This document shows, in pieces, positions 31,108 through 40,583 of a DNA stretch of 64,000 nucleotides. Source of the DNA: Streptomyces sp. ALI-76-A (lineage in GTDB: Bacteria; Actinomycetota; Actinomycetes; Streptomycetales; Streptomycetaceae); the NCBI RefSeq assembly GCF_030287445.1, contig NZ_JASVWB010000004.1:620001-684000 (forward strand), read 5' to 3'. The notes below the pieces were generated by a model. It searched no databases. It saw only the letters and a program-made list of their open reading frames with translations, and was not told where the DNA came from. The translations under genes and the position numbers were made by a program. How positions within the stretch are numbered: the first letter of the stretch is position 1; each line of letters opens with the position of its first letter.

Positions 31108-33930
31108 TCACGCGGGAGGCGTTTCGCGGAGTTCCTCAAGGGCTTGAGTGAGATCCGGGCGGCCCGCAATTCCGAGTTTTCGATACGCCTTCGTCAGATG
31201 TTTTTCAACCATGCGAGAGGACGTGCCCAGCTGGGCCGATATCTCGGAATTGCTGAGACCGGTGGCCGCCAGCTGCGCCACTTTCCGCTCGGACGGGGTG
31301 AGCCGGTCGGTGGCCGAGGAAATCCGGCTCATGTGCTCGTCCCTCTTCCGGGCGATTCTGCGCGCCAGCGCGTCGGCTCCCTGGTCCACCGCCAGCTCGT
31401 GTGCCCGTTCGAGTGCGGTGGAGCGCCGTCTGTGGTCCGTTTCGGGATGGACGCCGAGGGCGTAGAGCGCCTGGCACAGCTCGTGTGCGTTGGTGGCGTT
31501 CTCCAGCACCCCGACGCTTTCTTCCAGCACCGCCACGCCCTCCCGGCCGGAGGAGACCTTGCCGAGGGCCACCAGGGCACGCCCCAGCCGGACGGGAGCG
31601 CCCCAGGCGCGTGAGCGCTCGACCTCCATGAGTGCTGCCGCCACCGCCTCCTCGTGCTCGCCGAGACGGTGATACATCAGGGCGGCGCAGGAGGACCAGG
31701 GGACCGTGACCGGGTTGTGCCAGCCGATGCGTTCCGCACGCCGGCCCGCGGTCTGGAAGTGGACGAGCGCGGTGCGGGTTTCGCCGCGTCCGGCCGCGAG
31801 GGTGCCCCGTGCCAGGTGCAGCAGCGCCGCCAGATGCTGGTTCTCGGTGTGCAGCCGGTGCTGGGTGAGGATCTGTTCCGCGAGCTGGGGCTCCTCGGTG
31901 TGGAGGGCGACGATGGCCAGGACGGCGGCGCAGACGGTCGGCAGGCCGCCGGTGTCCGGACCGGCCAGGGCGTCGGCCTGGAGCACCTTCTGCCGGGCGT
32001 AGGCGAGCTGGCCGTCGGCGAGGGCGACCAGGGCCTGCTCCGCGCGGATGACGGCCTGCTCCACGTCACCGCCCGTGCGCTGGGCGAGCCGGTGTGCCTC
32101 GCGCAGCCAGCCGGCCGCGCCTTCCGTCCGGCCGGCGCCGGCGAGAATGTTGATCACCAGTGGCGTGGTGCTGTGGACGTGCTCGGGGGTGGGCCTCTCG
32201 TGTTCCAGCAGGCGGGTGCACAGCAGCGACAGTTCCTCGGCGGAAGCGGCGTTGGCGACGAACGCGATGTGCAGGAGGGACGTCACCAGCTCGCGCTCCC
32301 CGGTGGTGCGCAGGGAGGGGGAGGGGCCCAGGCCCCGGAAGCGGCGCAGAGCGTGCTTCACATGCGCGGGATCCTGCGCCGACAGCACGTGCTCCCGGGC
32401 TTCCAGGCGCAGCGCGAGTTCTCGTTCGATGCGGTCGTCCGGGTCGGACCGGCTCAGTTCCTCGGCCACGGCACGCCGTACGGAGTCGATGCGGAAGGCG
32501 GCCGGGTCCATGAGGAGAGGCCCCAGCCGCGTCACGGCGTCGGCGCGTTCACGCACCGACTCCAGCATCGGTACGGCCTCCGCGACGTGGCGTAAGGAGG
32601 CGGCGGAGGCGAAGCTGCGCTCGGCGGTCGCCAGGTCGATCAGCAGGCGGGCCCGATCGCGGCCCGTGGGGGAGGTGTCGAGCAGCGCGCGTCGCAGGTA
32701 GCGGGCGGCGTCCCGGGGCGAGCCGCGGCGCAGCGCGCTGTCCGCGGCGGTCCGCAGGATCTCCACGGCCTGCGGACCGTGCAGGGTGATGACCGACATG
32801 AGCTGCTCCGCCGCCAGTTCGGCCGGATGACCGGTGCGGTGCAGCAGCTCGGCCGCCACGCTGCGCATGGCGGTGCGCTCGGCCGCGGGCATGCTCTCTT
32901 CCAGCAGGTCACGCAGGAGTGTCCCGGGGATGAGGAAGCCGGAGTGCCGCGCCACGAGTCCGGTCAGACGCAGGACGTCGACGGCCTCCGCCCGTCGGTC
33001 GTCGTCGATCTCCGCCAGGTAGGCCACCAGCTGGGGGTCGGCGGCGTCGTCGAGGACGGTCAGCGCGTAGGCGACGCGCCGGACGTGGTCCGGCTGCGAC
33101 CTCAGGAAGACGGCGAGACGCCGGCGGGCCCGTTCCGGACGGAGGGCGGCGGCTGCCGCGCAGTTGGCCTCGGTGGGCTGGAGCTGCCGGTACTGGGCCT
33201 CGTCCACCAGGGCCTTCACCAGCAGGGGGTTGCCGCCGGAGCGTCGCAGGAGGGTGTCGACGAACGTGTCGTGGGGCAGGGCGCCGCAGGCTTCCTCCAC
33301 CAGCAGGCGCACACCGTCGCGGCTGAGCACGGTCAGCTCCACGGCATGGTCCACCGGTTCCAGCGACTGCCGGACCTGCCCCCTGGTGCCGCGTACGTCA
33401 CCGGGCAGGACGGACAGGACGAACATGATCCGGTTCCGTCTTCGCCGCGTGAGGGACGGCAGCAGCGCCAGCAGGGACTCGCCGTCCGACCACTGGAGGT
33501 CGTCCACCATCACCATGACCGGCCGGTCCGACGCCATGGACTCGAGGAGAGCGGTCAGCCAGCGGGGTGCCTGGTGAGGGGTGATCGTGGACCACGGGGG
33601 GACGGCCGCGGTGGGGTGCGGTTCCGCTGTGCCCGCCGCGGCCGCCGCGTCCCGCAGCCAGCGTCCGCTGTCGTCGGCCGGTGCGGTCACGAGGACCGAG
33701 TCCGCCAGCTGCCGCACGACCCCGAGTGTGAAGTTCTCCTCGGCGGCGGCGGCCTGTGCCCGCAGTGTCAGGAATCCCTCAGCTTCCGCGAGTGCCGCCA
33801 CCGTCTCCAGGAACGTCGACCGGCCGACTCCGAGTGGGCCCCGGACGGCCAGGAGGCAGCCCTCTCCCTCCGTGGCGCGGTGCAGTGCCGAGGTGGCCTG
33901 CGTCAGTTCGGGCTCGCGCTCCAGCAACAA
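31108..33930 (-). CDS. LAL-type LuxR regulator 1, with altered Walker A
   Basis: This 940-residue large ATP-binding LuxR regulator starts at a TTG at 33930 with AAGGAG ten bases upstream. The N-terminal ATPase has Walker A GPLGVGRST (31-39), in which the usual lysine is Arg, and Walker B VMVMVDDLQW. A long helical region rich in Ala and Leu follows, then a C-terminal LuxR domain (LTPSERKVAQLAATGLSNSEI and MVEKHLTKAYRKLGI). Leu446 is encoded by TTA (32593-32595), so translation should depend on the bldA tRNA. It lies downstream of the second LAL gene, 654 bases away. The Lys-to-Arg change could weaken ATP hydrolysis. Its role is inferred as pathway-specific control. Confidence 0.93.
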   Translation of the reverse strand: MLLEREPELTQATSALHRATEGEGCLLAVRGPLGVGRSTFLETVAALAEAEGFLTLRAQAAAAEENFTLGVVRQLADSVLVTAPADDSGRWLRDAAAAAGTAEPHPTAAVPPWSTITPHQAPRWLTALLESMASDRPVMVMVDDLQWSDGESLLALLPSLTRRRRNRIMFVLSVLPGDVRGTRGQVRQSLEPVDHAVELTVLSRDGVRLLVEEACGALPHDTFVDTLLRRSGGNPLLVKALVDEAQYRQLQPTEANCAAAAALRPERARRRLAVFLRSQPDHVRRVAYALTVLDDAADPQLVAYLAEIDDDRRAEAVDVLRLTGLVARHSGFLIPGTLLRDLLEESMPAAERTAMRSVAAELLHRTGHPAELAAEQLMSVITLHGPQAVEILRTAADSALRRGSPRDAARYLRRALLDTSPTGRDRARLLIDLATAERSFASAASLRHVAEAVPMLESVRERADAVTRLGPLLMDPAAFRIDSVRRAVAEELSRSDPDDRIERELALRLEAREHVLSAQDPAHVKHALRRFRGLGPSPSLRTTGERELVTSLLHIAFVANAASAEELSLLCTRLLEHERPTPEHVHSTTPLVINILAGAGRTEGAAGWLREAHRLAQRTGGDVEQAVIRAEQALVALADGQLAYARQKVLQADALAGPDTGGLPTVCAAVLAIVALHTEEPQLAEQILTQHRLHTENQHLAALLHLARGTLAAGRGETRTALVHFQTAGRRAERIGWHNPVTVPWSSCAALMYHRLGEHEEAVAAALMEVERSRAWGAPVRLGRALVALGKVSSGREGVAVLEESVGVLENATNAHELCQALYALGVHPETDHRRRSTALERAHELAVDQGADALARRIARKRDEHMSRISSATDRLTPSERKVAQLAATGLSNSEISAQLGTSSRMVEKHLTKAYRKLGIAGRPDLTQALEELRETPPA

Positions 33931-34584
33931 GGCCGTGGTTCTCCTTCAGGGACACCGGCCGCCGGCCACCGCCCCGCGTGCGGTCGGACGGGACGTGGTG
34001 AGCGTCGCGCAGCGTTCGGGCGGTGTCGCGCCGGGGCTCCTGCGCGCACAGTGCTCGCCCCCGCGCGGGGGCTGTTCGCACCCGGGCTCGGAACGCCGAA
34101 GCCCGGCGGGTGCCGAGTCCGCGAAATCGCTGACGCAAGGGAGGTCCTGAAGCTCGGTCATTGCTGCTGGGAAACCTGAGGTGAGCAGATCACAGCAACG
34201 CACGCGTCGGCAAGGCCAGTTGGAGGCCGAATTCTCGGCCGGGCACCGCGGAACTTTGAACGGTCGGCAACTCGGGTCTGGCGCAAGTCCAAGCGGAACG
34301 ACGTGCCGGCGCCTGACTCGCCCGGCGGCCGCAGCCCGGCCCGTACGACGGGAAGGGTGCTGAGGGGAAGCGGAATACCGGCGAACTGGCCGGGCGGGGA
34401 GTGCGGTGGAATGCGGTCGGCGGTTCCGAGGAATTGCAACCGCTTGCTATGAGACAGATAACTCGCCGGTAGTGCGTATAGCGCGAATGCGTTTCTCGCA
34501 CTCGGCCTGGCGCGCATCGACAGCAGAACGACAGCTGCTCGGCCCGTGGCGGGTGCGCGGGCCCGGAGCCGTCGAGTCACCCTG
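33931..34584. other. Intergenic region between the two LAL genes
   Basis: No credible gene is seen in these 654 bases; open frames here have poor coding character. A perfect 16-base palindrome, GCCCCCGCGCGGGGGC, lies at 34057-34072, about 130 bases upstream of the LAL 1 start, and could act in mRNA structure or as an operator. Composition is more AT-rich around 34430-34490 (TTGCAA, then GATAAC after 17 bases, reading on the plus strand). That arrangement points away from LAL 1, so I do not assign it as its promoter. Confidence 0.5.
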
Positions 34585-37470
34585 TCAGGATCCGATCTGG
34601 GCGTCCGCCGACTCCAGGGCGTCGCGCAACTGGCGTCGGCCGGACAGGCCGAGCTTGCGGTACACGGAGGTCAGATGAACCTCCACGGTCCGCTGGGTGA
34701 CGAACAGGGTCTCCGCGATCCACGCGTTGGAGCGCCCGTCCGCCGCCAACCGGGCCACCTGTGCCTCACTGCGGGTGAGGGCACCGAGCCCCCGCGACAC
34801 GGGCCGGCGCGGACGGGCACCCGTCGCCAGCAGTGCCCGGTGGGCGACCTCGTGCAGGGAGCGGGCGCCGAGCGCGTACGACTCCTCCCACCCCTGACGC
34901 AGCACCTCCCGCGCGGCCTTGCGGTGACCGAGGGCATCCAGGGCGCGGCCTCTGGCGACCTTCACCCGTGCCGTCAGCAGGGCCGCCCGCGTCCCGCCGA
35001 GCACGTGCTCGGCCTCCTCCAGCAGCTTCGCGCGTTCGTCGTCGTCCACCGTCGCGGCCCACAACTCCAGTCCGGAGCCCAGCGCGAGCGGCAGGTGTGC
35101 CGACCGGGCCCCGTCGACGGCCTGCTCGGCGAGCGCGCGGGCCGCCTGGAGGTCGTCCAGGGCCAGATGGGTCCGGCCGGCCCAGTACCACCAGGGCGAG
35201 ACGGCCGGGTTGGTGCGCTGCCAGGCCTCCTGGCGGCGTCCGCACTCCCGCAGGTCGGCCAGCGCCCGCACGGGGTCCTGCTGCGCCAGCCGGAGCCGGC
35301 CGCGGGCACACAGCACCTCGTTCCACTGCCAGGCCTCGCTCCGGGCCGGGTCGGGCACCCGCTCGCACAGGTCGGCGGCCTCCGCCAGTTGGCCGCGGTC
35401 CAGGAGGGTGTGCAGCCGCACGGACAGCGGGAGTGCCTCGTGCGCGGTGGCGCGGCCGACGGTGGTGTGGCGCAGTGCGTCGGACGTGTGGCGCAGCGCG
35501 CTGTCGAGGGCACCGAGCCGTTCGTGTGCCTCGGCGCTGAGCGCGAGCAGGCTGGCGTGTGCCTGGTCGAGCAACGGGTCGGTGCCGTCGATGAGCTGGC
35601 GGTAGACGTCCTGCGCCTCGTGCGGCAGGTCGGCGTAGAGCAGGACCGAGGCGGCGACGGCGAGGAAGCCGGGGGTGTCCGCGGCGGGTTCACCCCGCTC
35701 GATGATCCTGCGGGCCGCCGCGACCGACTCGGCCACCCGGTCCATCCGGGACACCGCGATGACGGCACGGGCGGCCAGCAACGCCCGCTCCTGGGCGGTG
35801 TCACCCGGCAGTCCGAGGTCGAGGGGGACCGTGTCGGCCAACCGCGTGAAGGCGGCCCGGTCGACCGTGGACGCCATCAGCAGCTGTGCTTCCAGCAGGC
35901 GGGTGCTCTCGGCACCCGAGGGCAGGATGGCCGGGTCCGCGCGGCACAGCTCCAGGAGTTCGACGGCACGGTCCACCCGGCCCTGGCGGGTCAGCGCGTC
36001 GGCGAGGGCACTGAGGGCCGTGAACCGCAGGTCCGGGGAGGTCGTCCGGTCGAGGGCCGCCGTCAGGTGCCGGACACTGGCGGCCGGGTCCAGCCGTGCT
36101 TCGGCCGTGCCCAGTTCGATCAGCAGCCCCGGGTCGCAGTCGTCGGCGCCACCGTCCGGAACGCACGGCCGCAGCAACTCCATCGCCCGGCCCGGGGTTC
36201 CGCACACCATCGCCTCGCGGGCCGCTTCCCGCAGCACGGTCGTGGCCCACGGCTGGGTCGCCGTGGCGGCGGACCGGCACAGGTGTCCGGCGACGTCCGC
36301 CGCGCCGGCGCCGATGTCGTGCAGCAGGCGGGCCGCCCGGCCGTGCGTGGCGGCACGCTCGTCGTCCGGCAGGTCGTCGAGGACGGCGTGGCGCACCAGC
36401 GTGTGCGTGAAGGCCCATGTTCCGTCGGCGGGGTCGCTGTTGACGAGCCCGAGGGCACCCAGCACGGACAGGGAGCGGTCGAAGGAGGTGGTGTCCACCA
36501 GGGCCAGGAGCGCGCACAGGTCGTGGGCGGTCCCGTCCCCCAGCACCGCCATGGCGCGGGCCGTGTCCACCGTGGCCGGAGCCTGGCGGTGCAGCAGGCG
36601 CACCACGCGGGCCCCGAAGGCGTGCATGTCCTGCTCGGTGACCGCGCTCAGCTCGGCGCCCGTCAGCGGCAGGTCCTCCGCGTACAGCGTCCCGATGAGC
36701 CGGGTCGCCAGCAGCGGATTGCCGTAGGTGGCCGCCAGGCACGCCCGTTGGAACGTCATGTCGGGCTCGGTGCCGGTGAGACGGCGGGCGAGGCGGACGA
36801 TGCCCGGACCGGTGAGGGGACGGGGCCGCAGCATCCGGCAGGACGCCAGGGTGGTGATATCGGTGAGGGCCGGCGCGTCGGAACCGGTGCGGCACACGAG
36901 CGCCAGCAGCACCGGCAGGCCCGCCAGCCGTCGCGCGGTGTGGGCCAGCAGGCGTTGGGAGGCGGGGTCGGCCTCATGGGCGTCGTCCACGGCGATCAGC
37001 AGGGGAGTGCCCGCGGCGGCTCGCCTGATGACGTCGTGCAGCCGTGTCAGCACACCGAAGGAGACCTCCGTGGCATCGTTGTCGCGGCACAACTGCGCGG
37101 GTGGCCGTCTGTCGGCGAGCCCGTGCGCCGCCGACGCGGCGGGTGTCGTGGGCGGTTGGGCGTGATCGCTGTCCGGCAGGCCGGACAGCAGGGTGTGCGC
37201 GGTGCTGAGCGGCAACCGGTGTCCGTCGCCGGCGTCCGCGTGCAGGACGCACAGGTCCACGGCGCGTGCTTCCGCGATCAGGGCCCGCAGCAGGGCCGTC
37301 TTCCCGATGCCGACCGGGCCCTCCAGGACGACGAGACCGGACCGTCCGGTGGCGGTGCGCCGGGCCAGCTCCCCTAAGACGGCGAGTTCCCGCTCCCGCT
37401 CCTCGAGGGCCGGTGGCGGAGTACCGGTGCCGGACTCGCGGTGGCTGTGACCCTGCGAGGCGACGATCAT
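34585..37470 (-). CDS. LAL-type LuxR regulator 2, with an early TTA codon
   Basis: This 961-residue LAL regulator starts at the ATG at 37470. It has an intact Walker A (GPVGIGKTALL, about residues 51-61) and Walker B (PLLIAVDDAHEAD). A long alpha-helical middle region follows, then a C-terminal LuxR helix-turn-helix (LTRSEAQVARLAADGRSNAWI and TVEVHLTSVYRKLGLSGR). Leu32 is a TTA codon (37375-37377), so synthesis should stall early without bldA tRNA. LAL proteins are typically cluster-situated activators of macrolide and polyene genes (PikD and RapH are examples). The gene lies between LAL 1 and the P450-acyltransferase operon, all on the minus strand. The ligand is unknown. Confidence 0.95.
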   Translation of the reverse strand: MIVASQGHSHRESGTGTPPPALEERERELAVLGELARRTATGRSGLVVLEGPVGIGKTALLRALIAEARAVDLCVLHADAGDGHRLPLSTAHTLLSGLPDSDHAQPPTTPAASAAHGLADRRPPAQLCRDNDATEVSFGVLTRLHDVIRRAAAGTPLLIAVDDAHEADPASQRLLAHTARRLAGLPVLLALVCRTGSDAPALTDITTLASCRMLRPRPLTGPGIVRLARRLTGTEPDMTFQRACLAATYGNPLLATRLIGTLYAEDLPLTGAELSAVTEQDMHAFGARVVRLLHRQAPATVDTARAMAVLGDGTAHDLCALLALVDTTSFDRSLSVLGALGLVNSDPADGTWAFTHTLVRHAVLDDLPDDERAATHGRAARLLHDIGAGAADVAGHLCRSAATATQPWATTVLREAAREAMVCGTPGRAMELLRPCVPDGGADDCDPGLLIELGTAEARLDPAASVRHLTAALDRTTSPDLRFTALSALADALTRQGRVDRAVELLELCRADPAILPSGAESTRLLEAQLLMASTVDRAAFTRLADTVPLDLGLPGDTAQERALLAARAVIAVSRMDRVAESVAAARRIIERGEPAADTPGFLAVAASVLLYADLPHEAQDVYRQLIDGTDPLLDQAHASLLALSAEAHERLGALDSALRHTSDALRHTTVGRATAHEALPLSVRLHTLLDRGQLAEAADLCERVPDPARSEAWQWNEVLCARGRLRLAQQDPVRALADLRECGRRQEAWQRTNPAVSPWWYWAGRTHLALDDLQAARALAEQAVDGARSAHLPLALGSGLELWAATVDDDERAKLLEEAEHVLGGTRAALLTARVKVARGRALDALGHRKAAREVLRQGWEESYALGARSLHEVAHRALLATGARPRRPVSRGLGALTRSEAQVARLAADGRSNAWIAETLFVTQRTVEVHLTSVYRKLGLSGRRQLRDALESADAQIGS

Positions 37471-37733
37471 GACCGTGTCCCTCTCTCCCGGCGTCGCGAG
37501 GCGGAGCCGGCCGCCGGGCCGGTGTGGCCGACTGCCGCGGGCGTACGCCGAGATGTCGGCCTGACGCCCTGACCTCTGCCCGCCATCTTGGCCCAGACCT
37601 GCCCGGCCGATCTCCAGAACTGCCTATTTTCCCGTCCGGCGGGATCCAACCCGCCCGGGTTCCCGGCCGACACGTACCCGGCCGGCCGCCCGCTCCATGC
37701 GGCCTCGGCCCCTCGTCGGACCCCGGCGGGACC

Positions 37734-39131
37734 TCACCCCGCGCGCCCGGACACCGCGTGCGGATGCAGCCGCTCCTGCCAGCGGCCGGTGCGGACCTGG
37801 GCCGCGTGCGGCTCGGACAGGCACAGGTAGACGTCCCGGCCTCCGTCCTCGTCCGGCGTCGGGGTGATGTGCGCGGTGGGCGCCGGCAGGTCGGGGAACT
37901 CGTACCAGAACGGACGTCCGGCACCCAGGTCGATCCGGTAGATCGGGAAACGCGACCAGTTGTTGACGGTCAGGGACATCTCGGACGCGTCCAGGGCGTG
38001 GGCCGACATCACGTGCCGGGACACGCCCCGCCGGCGGTAGGAACCGAGGAAGGCGATCTCGTCGCGGAGTTTGTCCTCCGTGTTGTTCCGCAGGCAGCCG
38101 CGCACCTCGCCCGCCACCGCCCCCAGGGACCGGCCGCGCAGGTCCCCGGCGGGCAGCGACGTCCAGCTCTTGCTGACGCAGTTCCCCCAGTACGACGACG
38201 GCAGCGCGCCGCCCAGCCCCGACCGCGCCCCGACGACGAGCCCCAGCCACTGCACCGCCTCGGCCGGATGCGCCCGCAACTCGGCCAGCGCACGCCACAG
38301 ATGGGCCGTCAGCACATCGTTGGTGGACACCCAGGCATCCGGGTCCGCTTCCGTCAGTTCCGCCAGTTCTCCCAGCGCCCGGGTCTTCATCGCCGCCAGC
38401 TCGGCCGCCTCGAACCGGGTGGTGACGGTGGCGCGCTTGCGCAGACCCGGGCGCAGGGTGGTCAGCAGATGACGCGTCCGGCCGACGCCGACGAAGGCGC
38501 GGCCGTCCCGCGTCGCCGGGTCGTCCGACAGCCGGCCGAGCGCGTCCAGCGCCCCGCGGTCGTGGCTGGGCTCCTCCCAGGAAAGCCCGAGGTGTTCACG
38601 CGACCAGTTCTCCAGGAAGGCGAGGGCGCTCCCGCCGTCCGCGAGGCTGTGGCTGATCAGCACGCCGAGCACCGATCCGCCGCCGCGCATCCGCGTGAGC
38701 CGGATCTTCAGCAGAGGAGTGTCCCGGCCCACCACACCGAAGGGACTCACCTCGCGCACGACGTCCCCGATGACCGGCTGTGCGCGCAGCCGGTGTCCGT
38801 ACGCGCGCATCGGGTCACAACTGGACGCCTCGGTGAAGCGCACGCCCGCGTCGTTGCACCGCACGCTCAGTCCGCCGTCCGCGTCCCGCTCCAGCCGCCC
38901 CGCCAGCGGCGGGTAGCGCCGCAGGGTGCGGGCCAGTGAGGAGCGCAGCGCCCCTCCGTCGAGCGTGCCGCGGTAGAAGAACGTCAGCGGTGTGTACCAG
39001 GGACCGGTCAGCAGGTCGTAGGCGGTGAGCCGGACCCGGCCGCCGCCGGCCGTCCCGGCCCGGACCGTGTGCACGCTCTCCACCCGGCTGTCGACGACCG
39101 TCCGGAACCGCGGAGTCTCCCCTCTCCCCAC
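37734..39131 (-). CDS. BAHD-type acyltransferase 1
   Basis: This protein of about 465 residues belongs to the BAHD/transferase family that moves acyl groups from CoA thioesters to hydroxyls or amines. It has the catalytic HxxxD as ISHSLADGGSA and, near the C-terminus, IDLGAGRPFWYEFP at the position of the family DFGWG motif. LRRYPPLAGRL near the N-terminus is also family-typical. It is clearly paralogous to the protein at 49657-51015. It begins six bases after the P450 1 stop, so it is in that operon. The start is uncertain: the GTG at 39131 lies before a purine-rich stretch that might be a ribosome site for a later start. Acceptor and acyl donor are unknown; candidates are the deoxysugar or the polyol and the naphthoyl or synthetase-made acyl group. 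Confidence 0.85.
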   Translation of the reverse strand: MGRGETPRFRTVVDSRVESVHTVRAGTAGGGRVRLTAYDLLTGPWYTPLTFFYRGTLDGGALRSSLARTLRRYPPLAGRLERDADGGLSVRCNDAGVRFTEASSCDPMRAYGHRLRAQPVIGDVVREVSPFGVVGRDTPLLKIRLTRMRGGGSVLGVLISHSLADGGSALAFLENWSREHLGLSWEEPSHDRGALDALGRLSDDPATRDGRAFVGVGRTRHLLTTLRPGLRKRATVTTRFEAAELAAMKTRALGELAELTEADPDAWVSTNDVLTAHLWRALAELRAHPAEAVQWLGLVVGARSGLGGALPSSYWGNCVSKSWTSLPAGDLRGRSLGAVAGEVRGCLRNNTEDKLRDEIAFLGSYRRRGVSRHVMSAHALDASEMSLTVNNWSRFPIYRIDLGAGRPFWYEFPDLPAPTAHITPTPDEDGGRDVYLCLSEPHAAQVRTGRWQERLHPHAVSGRAG

Positions 39132-39137
39132 GGCCGC

Positions 39138-40358
39138 TCAGTCCCAGCTCACGAGCAGCCGGTCCACGCCGTAGTGCACCGCGCGGTCCCGCAGCGGCAC
39201 CTCCTCGGCCGGCTCCGCCAGCCGCAGGGTCGGGAACCGCTCGAAGAGCCTGCTCAGCCCGATCCGCAGGCTCGCGCGGGCCACGTGCTGGCCCAGGCAC
39301 TGGTGTGCGCCGAAGCCGAGCGCCAGGTGCTTGCGCGGCGTGCGGGTGACGTCGAGCCGGTCGGGGTCGTCGAAGACCTCGGGGTCGCGGTTGGCCGCCG
39401 GCAGCGACAGCACCACCGTCTGGCCCGCCTTGATCACGGTGCCGTCGATCTCCACGTCCTCCAGCGCGCACCGGCTGGAGCCCATGTGGGAGATCGTCAG
39501 GTAGCGCAGCAGCTCGTCCACCGCCCCCTGCGCGTACAGCTCGGGCCGCTCCCGCAGCAGGGCCAGCTGGCCGGGATGGACCAGCAGGGCGAAGGTGCTC
39601 AGCGCCAGCATGTTCGGCGTGGTGTCCAGCGAGCCGGCCAGGGTGAGCACCGCCATGTTGACCAGTTCCTCCTCGGTCAGTTCGCCGCTCGCGGCCAGCC
39701 TGCCGAAGAAGTCGTCGCCGCGCTCGGCCATGCGCGCGCGGATCATGGGTCGGATGAGGGCGTCCATCGCCTCCACGTGGTGGATGAACTCCTCCAGCGT
39801 GTAGGTGAGCGCCATCAGGACCGAGAAGTGCTCCTGGATGCCGTCCATCAGCTCCGGCGACACGTCCATCAGCGAGCACGTCGAACGCAGGCCGACCTTC
39901 TCCGCGAAGCCGGTCACCAGGTCGGCCGGCGAACCCTCGGCCGCCATCTCCTCCAGGGCCTCGTCGACGATGCGGGTCAGCTCCGGCTCGTGGCGCTGGA
40001 CGGTGCGCAGCGTGAAGTGGCCCGCCAGCAGCCGGCGGTACTTGGTGTGCTCGGGCGCGTCCGTCTTGGCGAACGAGCCGGGCGGGGAGGGCTGCGGCGC
40101 GTACTCGGTCATCGGGAACGGCGGGGCGACGACGTGCGCGAGGAGTTCGTTGCGGTGGCTGAAGCGGTCGTCGGCGAGAATCCGGCGGATCAGGTCGTAG
40201 CGGGTCACCAGCCAGCCGGAGGGATCCTTCGGCGCCACCTGGAAGGTGATCGGACTGACCGGTTCCTCGGCGCGCAGCCTGGCGTAGGCGGCGGGCGGGT
40301 CGAAAGGGCACTTGCCGCGGTCCGAGGGGATCACGGGCGGATCGGGCCGGGTCTTCAT
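39138..40358 (-). CDS. Cytochrome P450 1
   Basis: This 406-residue soluble bacterial P450 has I-helix LAGSLDTTPNM, the ExxR helix as DELLR, and the heme-binding loop LGFGAHQCLGQ with the ligand Cys near residue 354. Its overall look is that of actinomycete tailoring P450s (CYP105/107-like). It follows P450 2 by 225 bases and precedes acyltransferase 1 by six, all minus strand, so the three probably form an operon. It needs a ferredoxin partner; the one at 42205-42417, divergent from the operon, is the nearest. The likely job is hydroxylation or ketone formation on the polyketide or naphthoate. The substrate cannot be told from sequence. Confidence 0.94.
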   Translation of the reverse strand: MKTRPDPPVIPSDRGKCPFDPPAAYARLRAEEPVSPITFQVAPKDPSGWLVTRYDLIRRILADDRFSHRNELLAHVVAPPFPMTEYAPQPSPPGSFAKTDAPEHTKYRRLLAGHFTLRTVQRHEPELTRIVDEALEEMAAEGSPADLVTGFAEKVGLRSTCSLMDVSPELMDGIQEHFSVLMALTYTLEEFIHHVEAMDALIRPMIRARMAERGDDFFGRLAASGELTEEELVNMAVLTLAGSLDTTPNMLALSTFALLVHPGQLALLRERPELYAQGAVDELLRYLTISHMGSSRCALEDVEIDGTVIKAGQTVVLSLPAANRDPEVFDDPDRLDVTRTPRKHLALGFGAHQCLGQHVARASLRIGLSRLFERFPTLRLAEPAEEVPLRDRAVHYGVDRLLVSWD

Positions 40359-40583
40359 GGGGTCACTCCGTCGGAATACGGGGGCTTGGGCGCGAGGTGG
40401 GCGGGCCGGTGCCGCGGGGGCGGCGGGACGACGGCCACGCGGGGCGGCCGGGCCGGCGAGGAGAGGGGCGAGAGCACTTCACAGGCGGCCGGTGCGGGGA
40501 AAGGCGTACGGCGGTGGCCGGGACCGGGGAGCGGCGGGCCACGCACGGCAGCCGGCGCGGGGGTGCGGGGGTGCGGGAAACGG

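Noticed and set aside
34434..34462. Promoter-like TTGCAA and GATAAC with 17-base spacing
   Set aside because: It points on the plus strand toward the 3' end of LAL 2, with no plus-strand gene behind it. It may be chance in an AT-richer patch.
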